From: Candidatus Aerophobota bacterium
Lineage (GTDB): Bacteria; Aerophobota; Aerophobia; Aerophobales; Aerophobaceae
DNA: 43,390 nt
Assembly (NCBI GenBank): GCA_030672545.1
Contig: DAOVGF010000071.1
Coordinates: 1-43,390, forward strand
Reading direction: 5' to 3'
Below are positions 25,695 through 32,189 of the stretch, one piece after another; positions within the stretch are counted from its first letter, which is position 1; each line of letters opens with the position of its first letter. A program made the translations under genes and the position numbers. The notes beneath the pieces are model-generated. The model saw only the letters and a list, made by a program, of their open reading frames with translations, was not told the origin of the DNA and did not search any database.

Positions 25695-26828
25695 TTATTC
25701 CTTACTTAAAATCTCTTCAGCCGCTTTTATTCCGCTACCTAATTCGACGGAATATCCCAGTTGCCCCAAACTCATTTCCAAAGCAGAAATAGCACCCAGA
25801 ATATCTAAATTATCCATCCAACCAAGATGAGCTATCCGAATTATTTTCCCGGATAGATGAGCTTGACCACCGGCTGTCAAAACACCATACTTCTCCCACA
25901 TCAGTTTCTTTAGACGATTTGCCCCAATTTCCTCGGGAATCACCATAGCCGTGACTACATTAGAAGATGGAAAGCCAAATACCCTCAGCCCCAAATTATT
26001 AGCCGCCGCCCTGGTGGCCTGAGCCAGAAGATTGTGCCGACGGATAATTTTCTCCTGTCCCTCTTCTCTTATAATTCTCAAAGATTCTTTCAAGGCACAG
26101 ATTAGAGAAACCGCAGGAGTATAAGGAGTCTGACCGGTCGAAAGAGACTTAATTGCCTTTTTGAAATCCCAGTAGTAACATGGCAGAGTGGAACTTTCCA
26201 TTAATTCTCGGGCTTTCTCAGAGAGACTGACAAAAGCTAATCCGGGAGGAACCATCAGAGCCTTTTGAGAACCTCCTATCACAACATCAACTGCCCATTG
26301 ATCTTGTGGTAAAGACTCAGCACCCAGCCCACTGATGGCATCAACGATTAAAACTGCTGAAGTTTCTTTGACTACCTCTGCTATACTCTTAATATCATAA
26401 ACCACCCCGGTAGAGGTTTCCACGAGTTGAGCAAACACTGCTTTTATCTCAGGATTTTGTTTGAGAATATCCCCAATCTCTTCCGCCCTGGCTACTTTGC
26501 CCCATTCTACTTTTAGCACCACTACCTCTATACCAAAGGTGCGATTTATTTCTGTCCATCTTTCCCCAAATTTACCACCCTCGATTACCAGGACTTTATC
26601 GTGGGGAGATAGCAAATTAACCACCGTCGCTTCCATAGCCCCTGTTCCAGAAGCAGCCAAAATGAGAACCTCGTTTTGGCTTTGAAATATGTACTTCAGC
26701 CCATCCTGAACTTCGGCAAATACTTTGGAAAACTCGCTGGTCCGGTGATGAATAATTTCCCTGGCCTGGCTTATCTTTACATTCTCTGGAAGAGGTGTAG
26801 GTCCTGGAGTAAATATTCTCATTTTCAC
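25695..26828 (-). CDS. Class V PLP aminotransferase (serine--pyruvate/glyoxylate type)
   Basis: This 377-residue PLP enzyme has the alanine/serine-glyoxylate aminotransferase pattern: PGPTPLPENV at the start, SGTGAMEATVVNL, the cofactor Asp in VDAISGLGAE and the Schiff-base Lys in GGSQKALMVPPGL. Its placement directly before serA, as also known in Thermotoga, suggests it provides the amino transfer in serine synthesis (from phosphohydroxypyruvate or hydroxypyruvate) in place of SerC. That role is inferred from context; serine-glyoxylate exchange is the alternative. The start is GTG at 26826-26828; an ATG two codons later is also possible. Confidence 0.88.
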   Translation of the reverse strand: MKMRIFTPGPTPLPENVKISQAREIIHHRTSEFSKVFAEVQDGLKYIFQSQNEVLILAASGTGAMEATVVNLLSPHDKVLVIEGGKFGERWTEINRTFGIEVVVLKVEWGKVARAEEIGDILKQNPEIKAVFAQLVETSTGVVYDIKSIAEVVKETSAVLIVDAISGLGAESLPQDQWAVDVVIGGSQKALMVPPGLAFVSLSEKARELMESSTLPCYYWDFKKAIKSLSTGQTPYTPAVSLICALKESLRIIREEGQEKIIRRHNLLAQATRAAANNLGLRVFGFPSSNVVTAMVIPEEIGANRLKKLMWEKYGVLTAGGQAHLSGKIIRIAHLGWMDNLDILGAISALEMSLGQLGYSVELGSGIKAAEEILSKE

Positions 26829-26850
26829 TTGTTTTTTCCCCTCATATTCT

Positions 26851-26920
26851 CGTTTATTTAGTTCCTCTAGTTCTTTTGGTTCATCTGGTTCATCTGGTTC
26901 GTTTAGTTTATTTCCTCTTT
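26851..26920. repeat. 9-base tandem repeat, (A/G)GTTC(A/G)TCT units
   Basis: About seven degenerate 9-base units (AGTTCCTCT, GGTTCATCT, GGTTCGTTT and similar) run from the aminotransferase leader region to the rpmA stop codon at 26903. The same unit in the opposite orientation is found at 35518-35600. It is non-coding on the minus strand. Confidence 0.75.
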
Positions 26921-27154
26921 ATTTACATTGACTCGTCTATGAGAACCAAAATAAACATACCCATCGCTCCGGGCGTAAAGTGTGTCATCAGTTCCTCGAC
27001 CCACATTCAAGCCTGGATGATACTTGGTTCCTCTCTGTCGAACCAGAATAGTCCCTATTTTCACAAATTGACCACCAAATTTCTTAACACCTAATCTCTT
27101 AGCGGCGCTCTCTCGGCCGTTAGAAGAGTGACCCTGTCCCTTTTTATGGGCCAT
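26903..27154 (-). CDS. rpmA: 50S ribosomal protein L27
   Basis: L27 sits at the peptidyl-transferase centre of the large subunit. The 83-residue protein has the conserved MAHKKGQGHSSNGRESAAKRLGVK opening (core SSNGRESAAKRLG) and GTILVRQRGTKYHPG. There is no cleavable N-terminal extension of the Firmicutes type, because MAHKKG is directly at the start. The usual partners rplU (L21) and obg are not adjacent. A tiny membrane-protein gene lies 30 bases upstream instead. The 9-base tandem repeat starts at its stop codon. Confidence 0.96.
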   Translation of the reverse strand: MAHKKGQGHSSNGRESAAKRLGVKKFGGQFVKIGTILVRQRGTKYHPGLNVGRGTDDTLYARSDGYVYFGSHRRVNVNKEEIN

Positions 27155-27184
27155 TTAATTCTCCTTTATGATAATACTCTCTGG

Positions 27185-27358
27185 TTATTCCTTGACCTCA
27201 CTTACTCCAATTGCCAGAATAATTAGACCAATCGCGGCAACTACGATACCTACAATTCCTTTCAGAAAAACAAGTACCCAGGGAGCGAAAATAACTATTA
27301 GCCATATCCCCACAGCCGTAGCCACCGCTCCTCCAATAATTTTCAACCACTTTTTCAT
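27185..27358 (-). CDS. 57-residue membrane protein, two spans, unknown
   Basis: This short gene is easy to miss. The ATG at 27356-27358 is preceded by GAGGAGAGG, a strong ribosome binding site, and the frame is open to TAA at 27185. The protein is MKKWLKIIGG..., with a first span around AVATAVGIWLIVIFAPWVLV and a second around GIVGIVVAAIGLIILAIG, ending in SEVKE. The lysine-rich start suggests the N-terminus is cytoplasmic. I do not know the family. It lies 30 bases before rpmA and probably shares its transcript. Confidence 0.75.
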   Translation of the reverse strand: MKKWLKIIGGAVATAVGIWLIVIFAPWVLVFLKGIVGIVVAAIGLIILAIGVSEVKE

Positions 27359-27418
27359 CTTTTCCTCTCCTCATTAGGATATGTTAGTCCGATACTATCT
27401 TTTTCTCCCAGTGGGTAG

Positions 27419-27530
27419 TAATAGTTTAGACTTCACCAAGGTAGCCGCCAGTTTTAACTTGCATCAATAAACGCAGGCTAAAGCCTGCGGCTACCACTCT
27501 ATCTTGGCCGAAAAGGAAACTTGCCAGTTA
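27419..27530. repeat. Clover-like repeat element with flanks
   Basis: Left flank TAATAGTTTAGA (27419-27430), then outer arm GGTAGCCGC (27440-27448), weak hairpin 1 (AGTTTTAACT), hairpin 2 GCAGGCTAAAGCCTGC (27473-27488), outer arm GCGGCTACC (27487-27495) and the right flank ACTCTATCTTGGCC. The core is 56 bases with inverted ends. It lies just after the 3' end of RNase P RNA. Confidence 0.8.
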
Positions 27531-27549
27531 CGAATCAGGGGAAAAAGAG

Positions 27550-27895
27550 AAACGTAAGCCGGGTTCTGTAACCGTAAAGAAATTACTTTCTCTACGGTGG
27601 TGATCATTCATCTTGAATCCAGGTTACCCTGGATCTCCAGCGGCCTACCCGAGGATAAACCTCCTATTTGGCCTTGCTCCAAACAGGGTTTGTCTGGCCA
27701 GAGAATCTCTTTTCTGCCGGTAGGCTCTTACCCCACCTTTGCACCCTTTCCCCGAAGGCCGGGTGACAAACCGCTCCCGGGGTGGTATTGTTTTCTGTGA
27801 CACTTTCCGTGAGGTCACCCTCCCTGGGTATTACCCAGTGTTCTTCTTGAGGAGCCCGGACTTTCCTCGAAAGCATAATAGACTTCCGCGATCAC
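27550..27895 (-). ncRNA. rnpB: RNase P RNA, class A
   Basis: This is the catalytic RNA that trims the 5' leader of pre-tRNAs. On the minus strand the conserved GAGGAAAGUCCGGGCUCC block appears near the 5' end (about 27857-27874). The P-region GGGUGCAAAGGUGGGGUAAG (27725-27744) is the conserved A-type segment, and the RNA closes with ACAGAACCCGGCUUAC (27554-27569), which pairs with the 5' block. The length of about 345 bases is normal. The 5' end abuts the RNase HI stop codon, so it may be processed from that transcript. The exact ends are estimates. Confidence 0.93.
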
Positions 27896-27896
27896 C

Positions 27897-28310
27897 TCAT
27901 CCTCTTTTTCCCCTCACTGATTCTTTGGCTAATTTATCAGCTTCCCTATTCTGCTCCCTGGGAATATGGAAAAAATCTATCCGTTCAAAAAATCCCCTCA
28001 GATGTTGCACCTGTGAATAGAAAACAAAAAGTTTAGGATTACGAACCCGGTAGATTCCCTGGAGCTGCTTTACCAAAAGTTCACTGTCCAAAAAACATTT
28101 TATTCTCTTCGCTCCTAGAGCTAATGCTTCCTCTAAGCCAAAAATCAAAGCCGCATATTCAGCAACATTATTAGTGGCGGTTCCGATAGATTGGCTTATT
28201 TGCTTAACTACTATCCCCTTTTTGTCATAAAGAAGCGCACCAATCCCGGCCTTTCCGGGATTACCCAGGCTAGCTCCGTCGCTATAAAGAGTAACTTCAT
28301 TAAAAGTCAT
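27897..28310 (-). CDS. Ribonuclease HI family protein
   Basis: This 137-residue enzyme cuts the RNA strand of RNA-DNA hybrids. The four acidic catalytic residues are visible: Asp in YSDGASLGNPG (residue 10), Glu in NVAEYAAL (50), Asp in FLDSELL and Asp in READKLA near the C-terminus, with the flexible-loop His in HIPREQN. It lacks the basic protrusion of E. coli RNase HI and matches the shorter RnhA-like bacterial and archaeal group. Its stop codon lies at the 5' edge of the RNase P RNA gene, and the coiled-coil gene is 20 bases upstream. Confidence 0.9.
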   Translation of the reverse strand: MTFNEVTLYSDGASLGNPGKAGIGALLYDKKGIVVKQISQSIGTATNNVAEYAALIFGLEEALALGAKRIKCFLDSELLVKQLQGIYRVRNPKLFVFYSQVQHLRGFFERIDFFHIPREQNREADKLAKESVRGKRG

Positions 28311-28330
28311 TTACTCGGATGAAATCAAGG

Positions 28331-28744
28331 TTACTTTTCTCTTGCTGAAGCTGACTTCTTGATTCCCCTCTCCATATTTTCTATCTCTTTACGGATTTTA
28401 GTGATTTGGGCACCCATTTCTTTTAATTCTGGATTACCGATTCTCTTCTCCAAATGAAGTCGATAAGCTAACTTACCCATTTCACAAAATTTCTCCTCCA
28501 TCCTCTTCCTTTTCTGCCAGATCCGGGGCTTTATTTTAGCCATCTGGCCCAGCTCTTTTGTCTCACTGGTGAATTTCTCCAGTCCTTCCTGGGTAGTCTT
28601 TTTAATCCTCTCAGTCAGCTCATCGAGTTGTTTCCGCCAATCTTTTACTTCACTACCGGTCCTTCCCATTCCTTCCTGAACTGCTCCTTTTATACTTTCT
28701 GTGAGTTTATCTACTTTCCTACCCAACTCCTCCAAAGTTCCCAT
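28331..28744 (-). CDS. Hypothetical coiled-coil protein
   Basis: I do not recognise a family. The 137-residue product is almost all helix, with long heptad-like runs (LEELGRKVDKLTESIKGAVQ; LDELTERIKKTTQEGLEKF; MGAQITKIRKEIENMERGIK). The first two are internal repeats of about 33 residues. One cysteine and no membrane span are present. A near-perfect AGGAGGTGA lies 5 bases before the ATG at 28742-28744, so the GTG at 28753 is not the start. It precedes the RNase HI gene by 20 bases. An assembly or structural role is a guess. Confidence 0.7.
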   Translation of the reverse strand: MGTLEELGRKVDKLTESIKGAVQEGMGRTGSEVKDWRKQLDELTERIKKTTQEGLEKFTSETKELGQMAKIKPRIWQKRKRMEEKFCEMGKLAYRLHLEKRIGNPELKEMGAQITKIRKEIENMERGIKKSASAREK

Positions 28745-28813
28745 TTTTCTCACCTCCTCGTTGTATTACGAGGGTCCAGCAACTAAATTACCTTATTTTT
28801 GAAAAACCTTGGG

Positions 28814-28870
28814 TAATAATTTAGATTTCCTAAAGATAGCCGCTACCACTATATCTCGGCTAAAAAGGGG
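28814..28870. repeat. Collapsed copy of the clover-like repeat
   Basis: The left flank TAATAATTTAGATTTCC joins directly to ATAGCCGCTACC and the right flank ACTATATCTCGGC. Compared with 27419-27530 the flanks are kept but the interior hairpins are gone, leaving the two outer arms fused. Confidence 0.6.
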
Positions 28871-28887
28871 TTCTCTTGGAACACCCC
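28862..28887 (-). terminator. Rho-independent terminator after the tRNA pair
   Basis: On the minus strand GGGGTGTTC, a short loop CAAGA and GAACCCC form a stem of eight pairs with one bulged T, followed by TTTTT. It lies 84 bases beyond tRNA-Arg and ends the transcript that starts at the tRNA promoter. Confidence 0.6.
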
Positions 28888-28970
28888 ACCTTCTATATAC
28901 CCTACTTTTAGTAAAAATTACCTGTTTTACCCTTCACCAGTTAATCGTTTGAGGGAAGGTTACATTGGGG

Positions 28971-29044
28971 CGCGCCTGAGAGGAGTCGAACCCCCAACCT
29001 ACGGATCCGAAGTCCGTTGCTCTATCCAATTGAGCTACAGGCGC
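28971..29044 (-). tRNA. tRNA-Arg (anticodon TCG)
   Basis: A complete 74-base cloverleaf: acceptor GCGCCTG/CAGGCGC, anticodon stem ACGGA/TCCGT with loop CTTCGGA (anticodon TCG, reading CGA-type codons), T loop GGTTCGACT and discriminator G. CCA is not encoded. It lies 4 bases after tRNA-Gly. Confidence 0.95.
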
Positions 29045-29048
29045 AGGG

Positions 29049-29121
29049 AGCGGGAAACGGGACTCGAACCCGCGACCCTCAGCTTGGGAAGCTGATGCTC
29101 TACCAACTGAGCTATTCCCGC
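29049..29121 (-). tRNA. tRNA-Gly (anticodon CCC)
   Basis: A complete 73-base cloverleaf: acceptor GCGGGAA/TTCCCGC, anticodon stem TCAGC/GCTGA with loop TTCCCAA, T arm GCGGGTTCGAGTCCCGT and discriminator T, as expected for glycine. The anticodon CCC reads GGG. CCA is not encoded. It is first in the tRNA pair, behind a strong promoter. Confidence 0.95.
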
Positions 29122-29183
29122 CTCAAAAAAACTCTACAAAAGCCTCTAAATAACCCTGAATGTCTGGATAGTCATCAGCTCAT

Positions 29184-29211
29184 ATTATATCAAATTTTCC
29201 GGGAATGACAA
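29184..29211 (-). promoter_or_regulatory. Promoter of the tRNA-Gly/tRNA-Arg unit
   Basis: On the minus strand TTGTCA (29206-29211) and a perfect TATAAT (29184-29189) are spaced by 16 bases. Transcription would start about 55 bases before tRNA-Gly. Confidence 0.7.
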
Positions 29212-29233
29212 CTACACAATTTTCCCAATATCT

Positions 29234-30088
29234 TCAAGGCAGAATTTGGGTTCCAATTCCTCGGTCAGTGAAAATCTCCAAAAGAAGGGAATGCTCTTTT
29301 AATCCACTGATAATATGTACCTTTGATACACCTTTTTTTAGGGCAGATTCACAGGCTCTCATTTTGGTTAACATACCTCCCTGAATTCTTCCTTCTTTTA
29401 TCATTCCCCAAACTTGTTTCAAACTCAAAGTGGAAATGAGGCTTCCCGACAGAGCTGATTCCTCTAAAATTCCTTCTACATCGGTCAAAAAAATGAGTTT
29501 TTCTGCCTTGAGGGCGCCGGCCAGACCAGCGGCAACTATATCAGCATTTATATTAAGAGTTTCTCCTTCTTTGCTCATCCCTATGGGAGCAACCACAGAA
29601 ATAAATCCTTCTCTTTCCAGAATCTCGATAATAGCGGAGTTTATCTTTTCTATCTCTCCCACCAGACCCAACTTTTTGTCCTTACTTCGAGAGGCCAGAA
29701 TAAGTTCTCCATCTTTACCACCTATTCCCACGGCCCTACCGCCGAATTGATTGAGCAGAGAAACTATCTGCTTATTTATTTTCCCCATCAGAACCATTTC
29801 CGCAATTTCCATAGTTTCACTGTCAGTAACTCGATTCCCCTCAATAAACCGGGGCTTTATACCCAGTTTTTCCATAAATGTAGTTATGGCCTTTCCACCA
29901 CCATGCACTATTACTGGCTTGATCCCTACATATTTCATCAGGGTAATGTCTCTGGCTACACTTCTTTTGAGCTTTTCATCAGCCATAGCCTGGCCACCAT
30001 ATTTCACTACCACTGTTTTCCCGGAAAACTCCCTGATGTAGGGAAGAGCCTCTGCTAATACTTGAGCACGTCTAAGAGCATTTTCCAA
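29234..30088 (-). CDS. argB: Acetylglutamate kinase
   Basis: ArgB phosphorylates N-acetylglutamate in arginine synthesis. From TTG at 30086-30088 the protein has 284 residues and begins LENALRRAQVLAEALPYIREF, as family members do. GGAGG lies 6 bases before this TTG. A TTG at 30133 would add 15 unusual residues but does have GGAG upstream. The phosphate-binding VVVKYGGQAM, VHGGGKAI and the NINADIVAAGLAGAL segment are all conserved. The Arg of NRVTD, near the substrate, is present. No other arg gene is near. It is divergent from archease. Confidence 0.94.
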   Translation of the reverse strand: MENALRRAQVLAEALPYIREFSGKTVVVKYGGQAMADEKLKRSVARDITLMKYVGIKPVIVHGGGKAITTFMEKLGIKPRFIEGNRVTDSETMEIAEMVLMGKINKQIVSLLNQFGGRAVGIGGKDGELILASRSKDKKLGLVGEIEKINSAIIEILEREGFISVVAPIGMSKEGETLNINADIVAAGLAGALKAEKLIFLTDVEGILEESALSGSLISTLSLKQVWGMIKEGRIQGGMLTKMRACESALKKGVSKVHIISGLKEHSLLLEIFTDRGIGTQILP

Positions 30089-30165
30089 TTTCCGCCTCCG
30101 GAAAGAAGATAGCTTAACTGTGGGTTTTGTCAACAGGAACTCCGCCAGGTTTGGAGGTATGGAGA

Positions 30166-30193
30166 TTGACGGATGACTATAATCTGATAGAAT
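30166..30193 (+). promoter_or_regulatory. Putative archease-rtcB promoter, leaderless geometry
   Basis: TTGACG (30166-30171) and TAGAAT (30188-30193) are 16 bases apart. The -10 box ends 8 bases before the archease ATG at 30202 and no ribosome binding site is visible, so the mRNA would start at or next to the start codon. A TATAAT at 30178-30183 lies inside the spacer but has no -35 partner. Confidence 0.5.
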
Positions 30194-30201
30194 TTGCCCC
30201 G

Positions 30202-30618
30202 ATGAAGAGGTACGAATTTATTAATCATACTGCCGATTTAGGTCTAAAAATCCGCGGAAGCACCGCCCCTGAGTTGTTTGAAAATGCAGCTTGGGCTATG
30301 TTTGATATTCTGGTCGACTTAAGAGGAGTAAACTGCCGGGAACAGAGAGAGCTAATTGTGGAGAGCGAGGGATGGGATGAACTCTTGGCTGATTGGCTGC
30401 GAAAGCTTCTTTCTCAATTCAATGGTTATGGATATATATTTAAAACATTTAAAGTAGAGAAAATAGACAAATTCCGTTTACAAGCTACAGTTTGTGGGGA
30501 AAAACTCAATTTAAAAAAACACCGGCTGAAAACTGAGATAAAGGCAGTGACCTATCACGGATTGCAGGTAAAAAGAGATGTGAGAGGCTGGCAAGCCCAG
30601 GTTATTTTTGACATTTAA
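30202..30618 (+). CDS. Archease
   Basis: Archease is the activating partner of the RNA ligase RtcB; it speeds guanylylation and allows repeated turnover. The 138-residue protein starts MKRYEFINHTADLGLKIRG, the family signature, with the metal-binding Asp in HTADLG, and keeps WDELLADWLRKLL and the C-terminal AVTYHGLQV. It ends in VIFDI, as archeases do. An upstream in-frame extension to 30127 is not supported because it lacks homologous residues. It lies 73 bases before the rtcB ATG on the same strand, the operon order seen in many archaea and bacteria. Confidence 0.93.
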   Translation: MKRYEFINHTADLGLKIRGSTAPELFENAAWAMFDILVDLRGVNCREQRELIVESEGWDELLADWLRKLLSQFNGYGYIFKTFKVEKIDKFRLQATVCGEKLNLKKHRLKTEIKAVTYHGLQVKRDVRGWQAQVIFDI

Positions 30619-30691
30619 ATCAAAGGGAAGAGGCCATGGAGATTTTCCGGAAGCTAAAGGTCTTGCCTGGCCGGTAATCCAAGGTTTTGCT

Positions 30692-32137
30692 ATGAATGAA
30701 TTTGTTTTCAAAAAGATTGATGATTACCGCTGGGAGATCCCCCCCGTGGAGGGAATGCGGGTTCCCGGTAGGTTCTATGCTGACTTCAAGATGCTTCAGG
30801 TGGTCAAAAAAGATAACACCCCCTTACAAGTAAAGAATGTAGCTCACCTACCGGGGATTTTAAAGTATTCTCTGGCTATGCCTGACATGCACTGGGGTTA
30901 CGGCTTTCCCATTGGTGGGGTGGCCGCCACTGATCCTGCTCAAGGCGGGGTAATCTCCCCCGGAGGGATTGGCTACGATATCAACTGTGGAGTGAGGCTT
31001 GTCCGCACCAACCTGGAGCTGTCCCAGATAAAAAGTAAGCTCCCTTCTCTTCTGTCAACTCTTTTCTCCCGAATACCCTGTGGAGTAGGATGCACCTCTA
31101 ATTTACATCTTTCCCAGTCTGATTTAAGAAAAGTCTTCGTCCAGGGAGCTAGGTGGGCGGTAAGACAAGGCTTTGGAAGTCAAGAAGATCTGGAGCGGAC
31201 CGAGGAATACGGTGCTATGGAAGGAGCGGATCCTGACCGGGTCAGTCCTATGGCCTACAAGAGAGGGAAAAACCAGGTGGGAACACTGGGCTCGGGAAAC
31301 CACTTTTTAGAAATTGATCTAATTGATGAAATTTATGATGACCTGGTAGCCACGGTTTTTGGACTAAGGAAAGGAGCGATTGCCGTCATCATCCACAGTG
31401 GCTCCCGGGGCCTGGGTTATCAAATTTGCGATGATTACTTAGCTGTAATGCGCCGGGCAGTACTTAAGTATAATATCTCTCTGCCTGACCGTCAGTTAGC
31501 CTGTGCTCCTCTTGGCTCTCCGGAAGGACAGGACTATTTTAGCGCCATGGCTTGTGCGGCTAATTATGCCTGGGCTAACCGACAGGTAATGATGCACTGG
31601 ACCCACCAGGTTTTCCAGAGAGTACTTAATCTCTCACCCAGAGAGTTAGGAATGGAATTGGTCTATGACGTTTGTCACAATATTGGTAAATTTGAGAAAC
31701 ATTTAATTAAGGGAGAAAAAAAGTTAATTTTTGTCCACCGCAAAGGAGCCACCCGAGCTTTCCCGGCTAATCACCCTCAAGTGCCGGAAATTTATCGAAA
31801 AGTCGGCCAGCCAGTGTTGGTTCCGGGAGACATGGGGACCAATTCTTACGTAATGGTAGGCTCTGAGTTAGCTCTGAAAGAATCCTGGGGAAGCACCTGC
31901 CACGGGGCCGGTAGAGTAATGAGTCGATCTAAGGCTATAAAGGTTGCCCGGGGTAGATCAATTGAAAAAGAAATGGAGAAGAAAGGGATATTACTTATGG
32001 CCCGAGGCAGAGGAACTATAGCCGAGGAAATGCCCGAGGCTTACAAGGATATAGATCAAGTGGTGGAAATCGTAGAAAAAGCAGGACTTTCCCGAAAAGT
32101 AGCTCGTCTTAGACCATTGGGTGTAATCAAAGGATAA
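30692..32137 (+). CDS. rtcB: RNA-splicing ligase RtcB
   Basis: RtcB joins 2',3'-cyclic phosphate or 3'-phosphate RNA ends to 5'-OH ends using GTP and Mn. It serves tRNA splicing in archaea and animals and RNA repair in bacteria. From the ATG at 30692 the protein has 481 residues, the usual length. Metal ligands appear in GYDINCG (Asp96, Cys99), GSGNHFLEID (His204), IIHSGSRG (His235) and YDVCHN (His329). The guanylylated histidine is His404 in STCHGAGR, at the same number as in the Pyrococcus enzyme. No intein is present. AAGG lies before this ATG. An in-frame TTG at 30608 would overlap archease. Confidence 0.96.
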   Translation: MNEFVFKKIDDYRWEIPPVEGMRVPGRFYADFKMLQVVKKDNTPLQVKNVAHLPGILKYSLAMPDMHWGYGFPIGGVAATDPAQGGVISPGGIGYDINCGVRLVRTNLELSQIKSKLPSLLSTLFSRIPCGVGCTSNLHLSQSDLRKVFVQGARWAVRQGFGSQEDLERTEEYGAMEGADPDRVSPMAYKRGKNQVGTLGSGNHFLEIDLIDEIYDDLVATVFGLRKGAIAVIIHSGSRGLGYQICDDYLAVMRRAVLKYNISLPDRQLACAPLGSPEGQDYFSAMACAANYAWANRQVMMHWTHQVFQRVLNLSPRELGMELVYDVCHNIGKFEKHLIKGEKKLIFVHRKGATRAFPANHPQVPEIYRKVGQPVLVPGDMGTNSYVMVGSELALKESWGSTCHGAGRVMSRSKAIKVARGRSIEKEMEKKGILLMARGRGTIAEEMPEAYKDIDQVVEIVEKAGLSRKVARLRPLGVIKG

Positions 32138-32189
32138 GCAAGTAGTTCCGTCTTCAAAAAGGGCTTTGGGTATCCCATAACTGGCTGCG

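Noticed and set aside
27664..27876. Open frames on both strands within 27600-28020
   Set aside because: They fall inside the RNase P RNA gene, whose conserved blocks explain the sequence.
28920..28970. Possible second hairpin between tRNA-Arg and 28900 (ACCTTC...GAAGGGT)
   Set aside because: The loop is about 19 bases and the following A/T stretch is not a T-run; the hairpin at 28862-28887 is a far better terminator.
30127..30201. 25-codon N-terminal extension of archease
   Set aside because: Its residues have no counterpart in the family, it crosses the putative promoter, and the ATG at 30202 gives the normal archease N-terminus.
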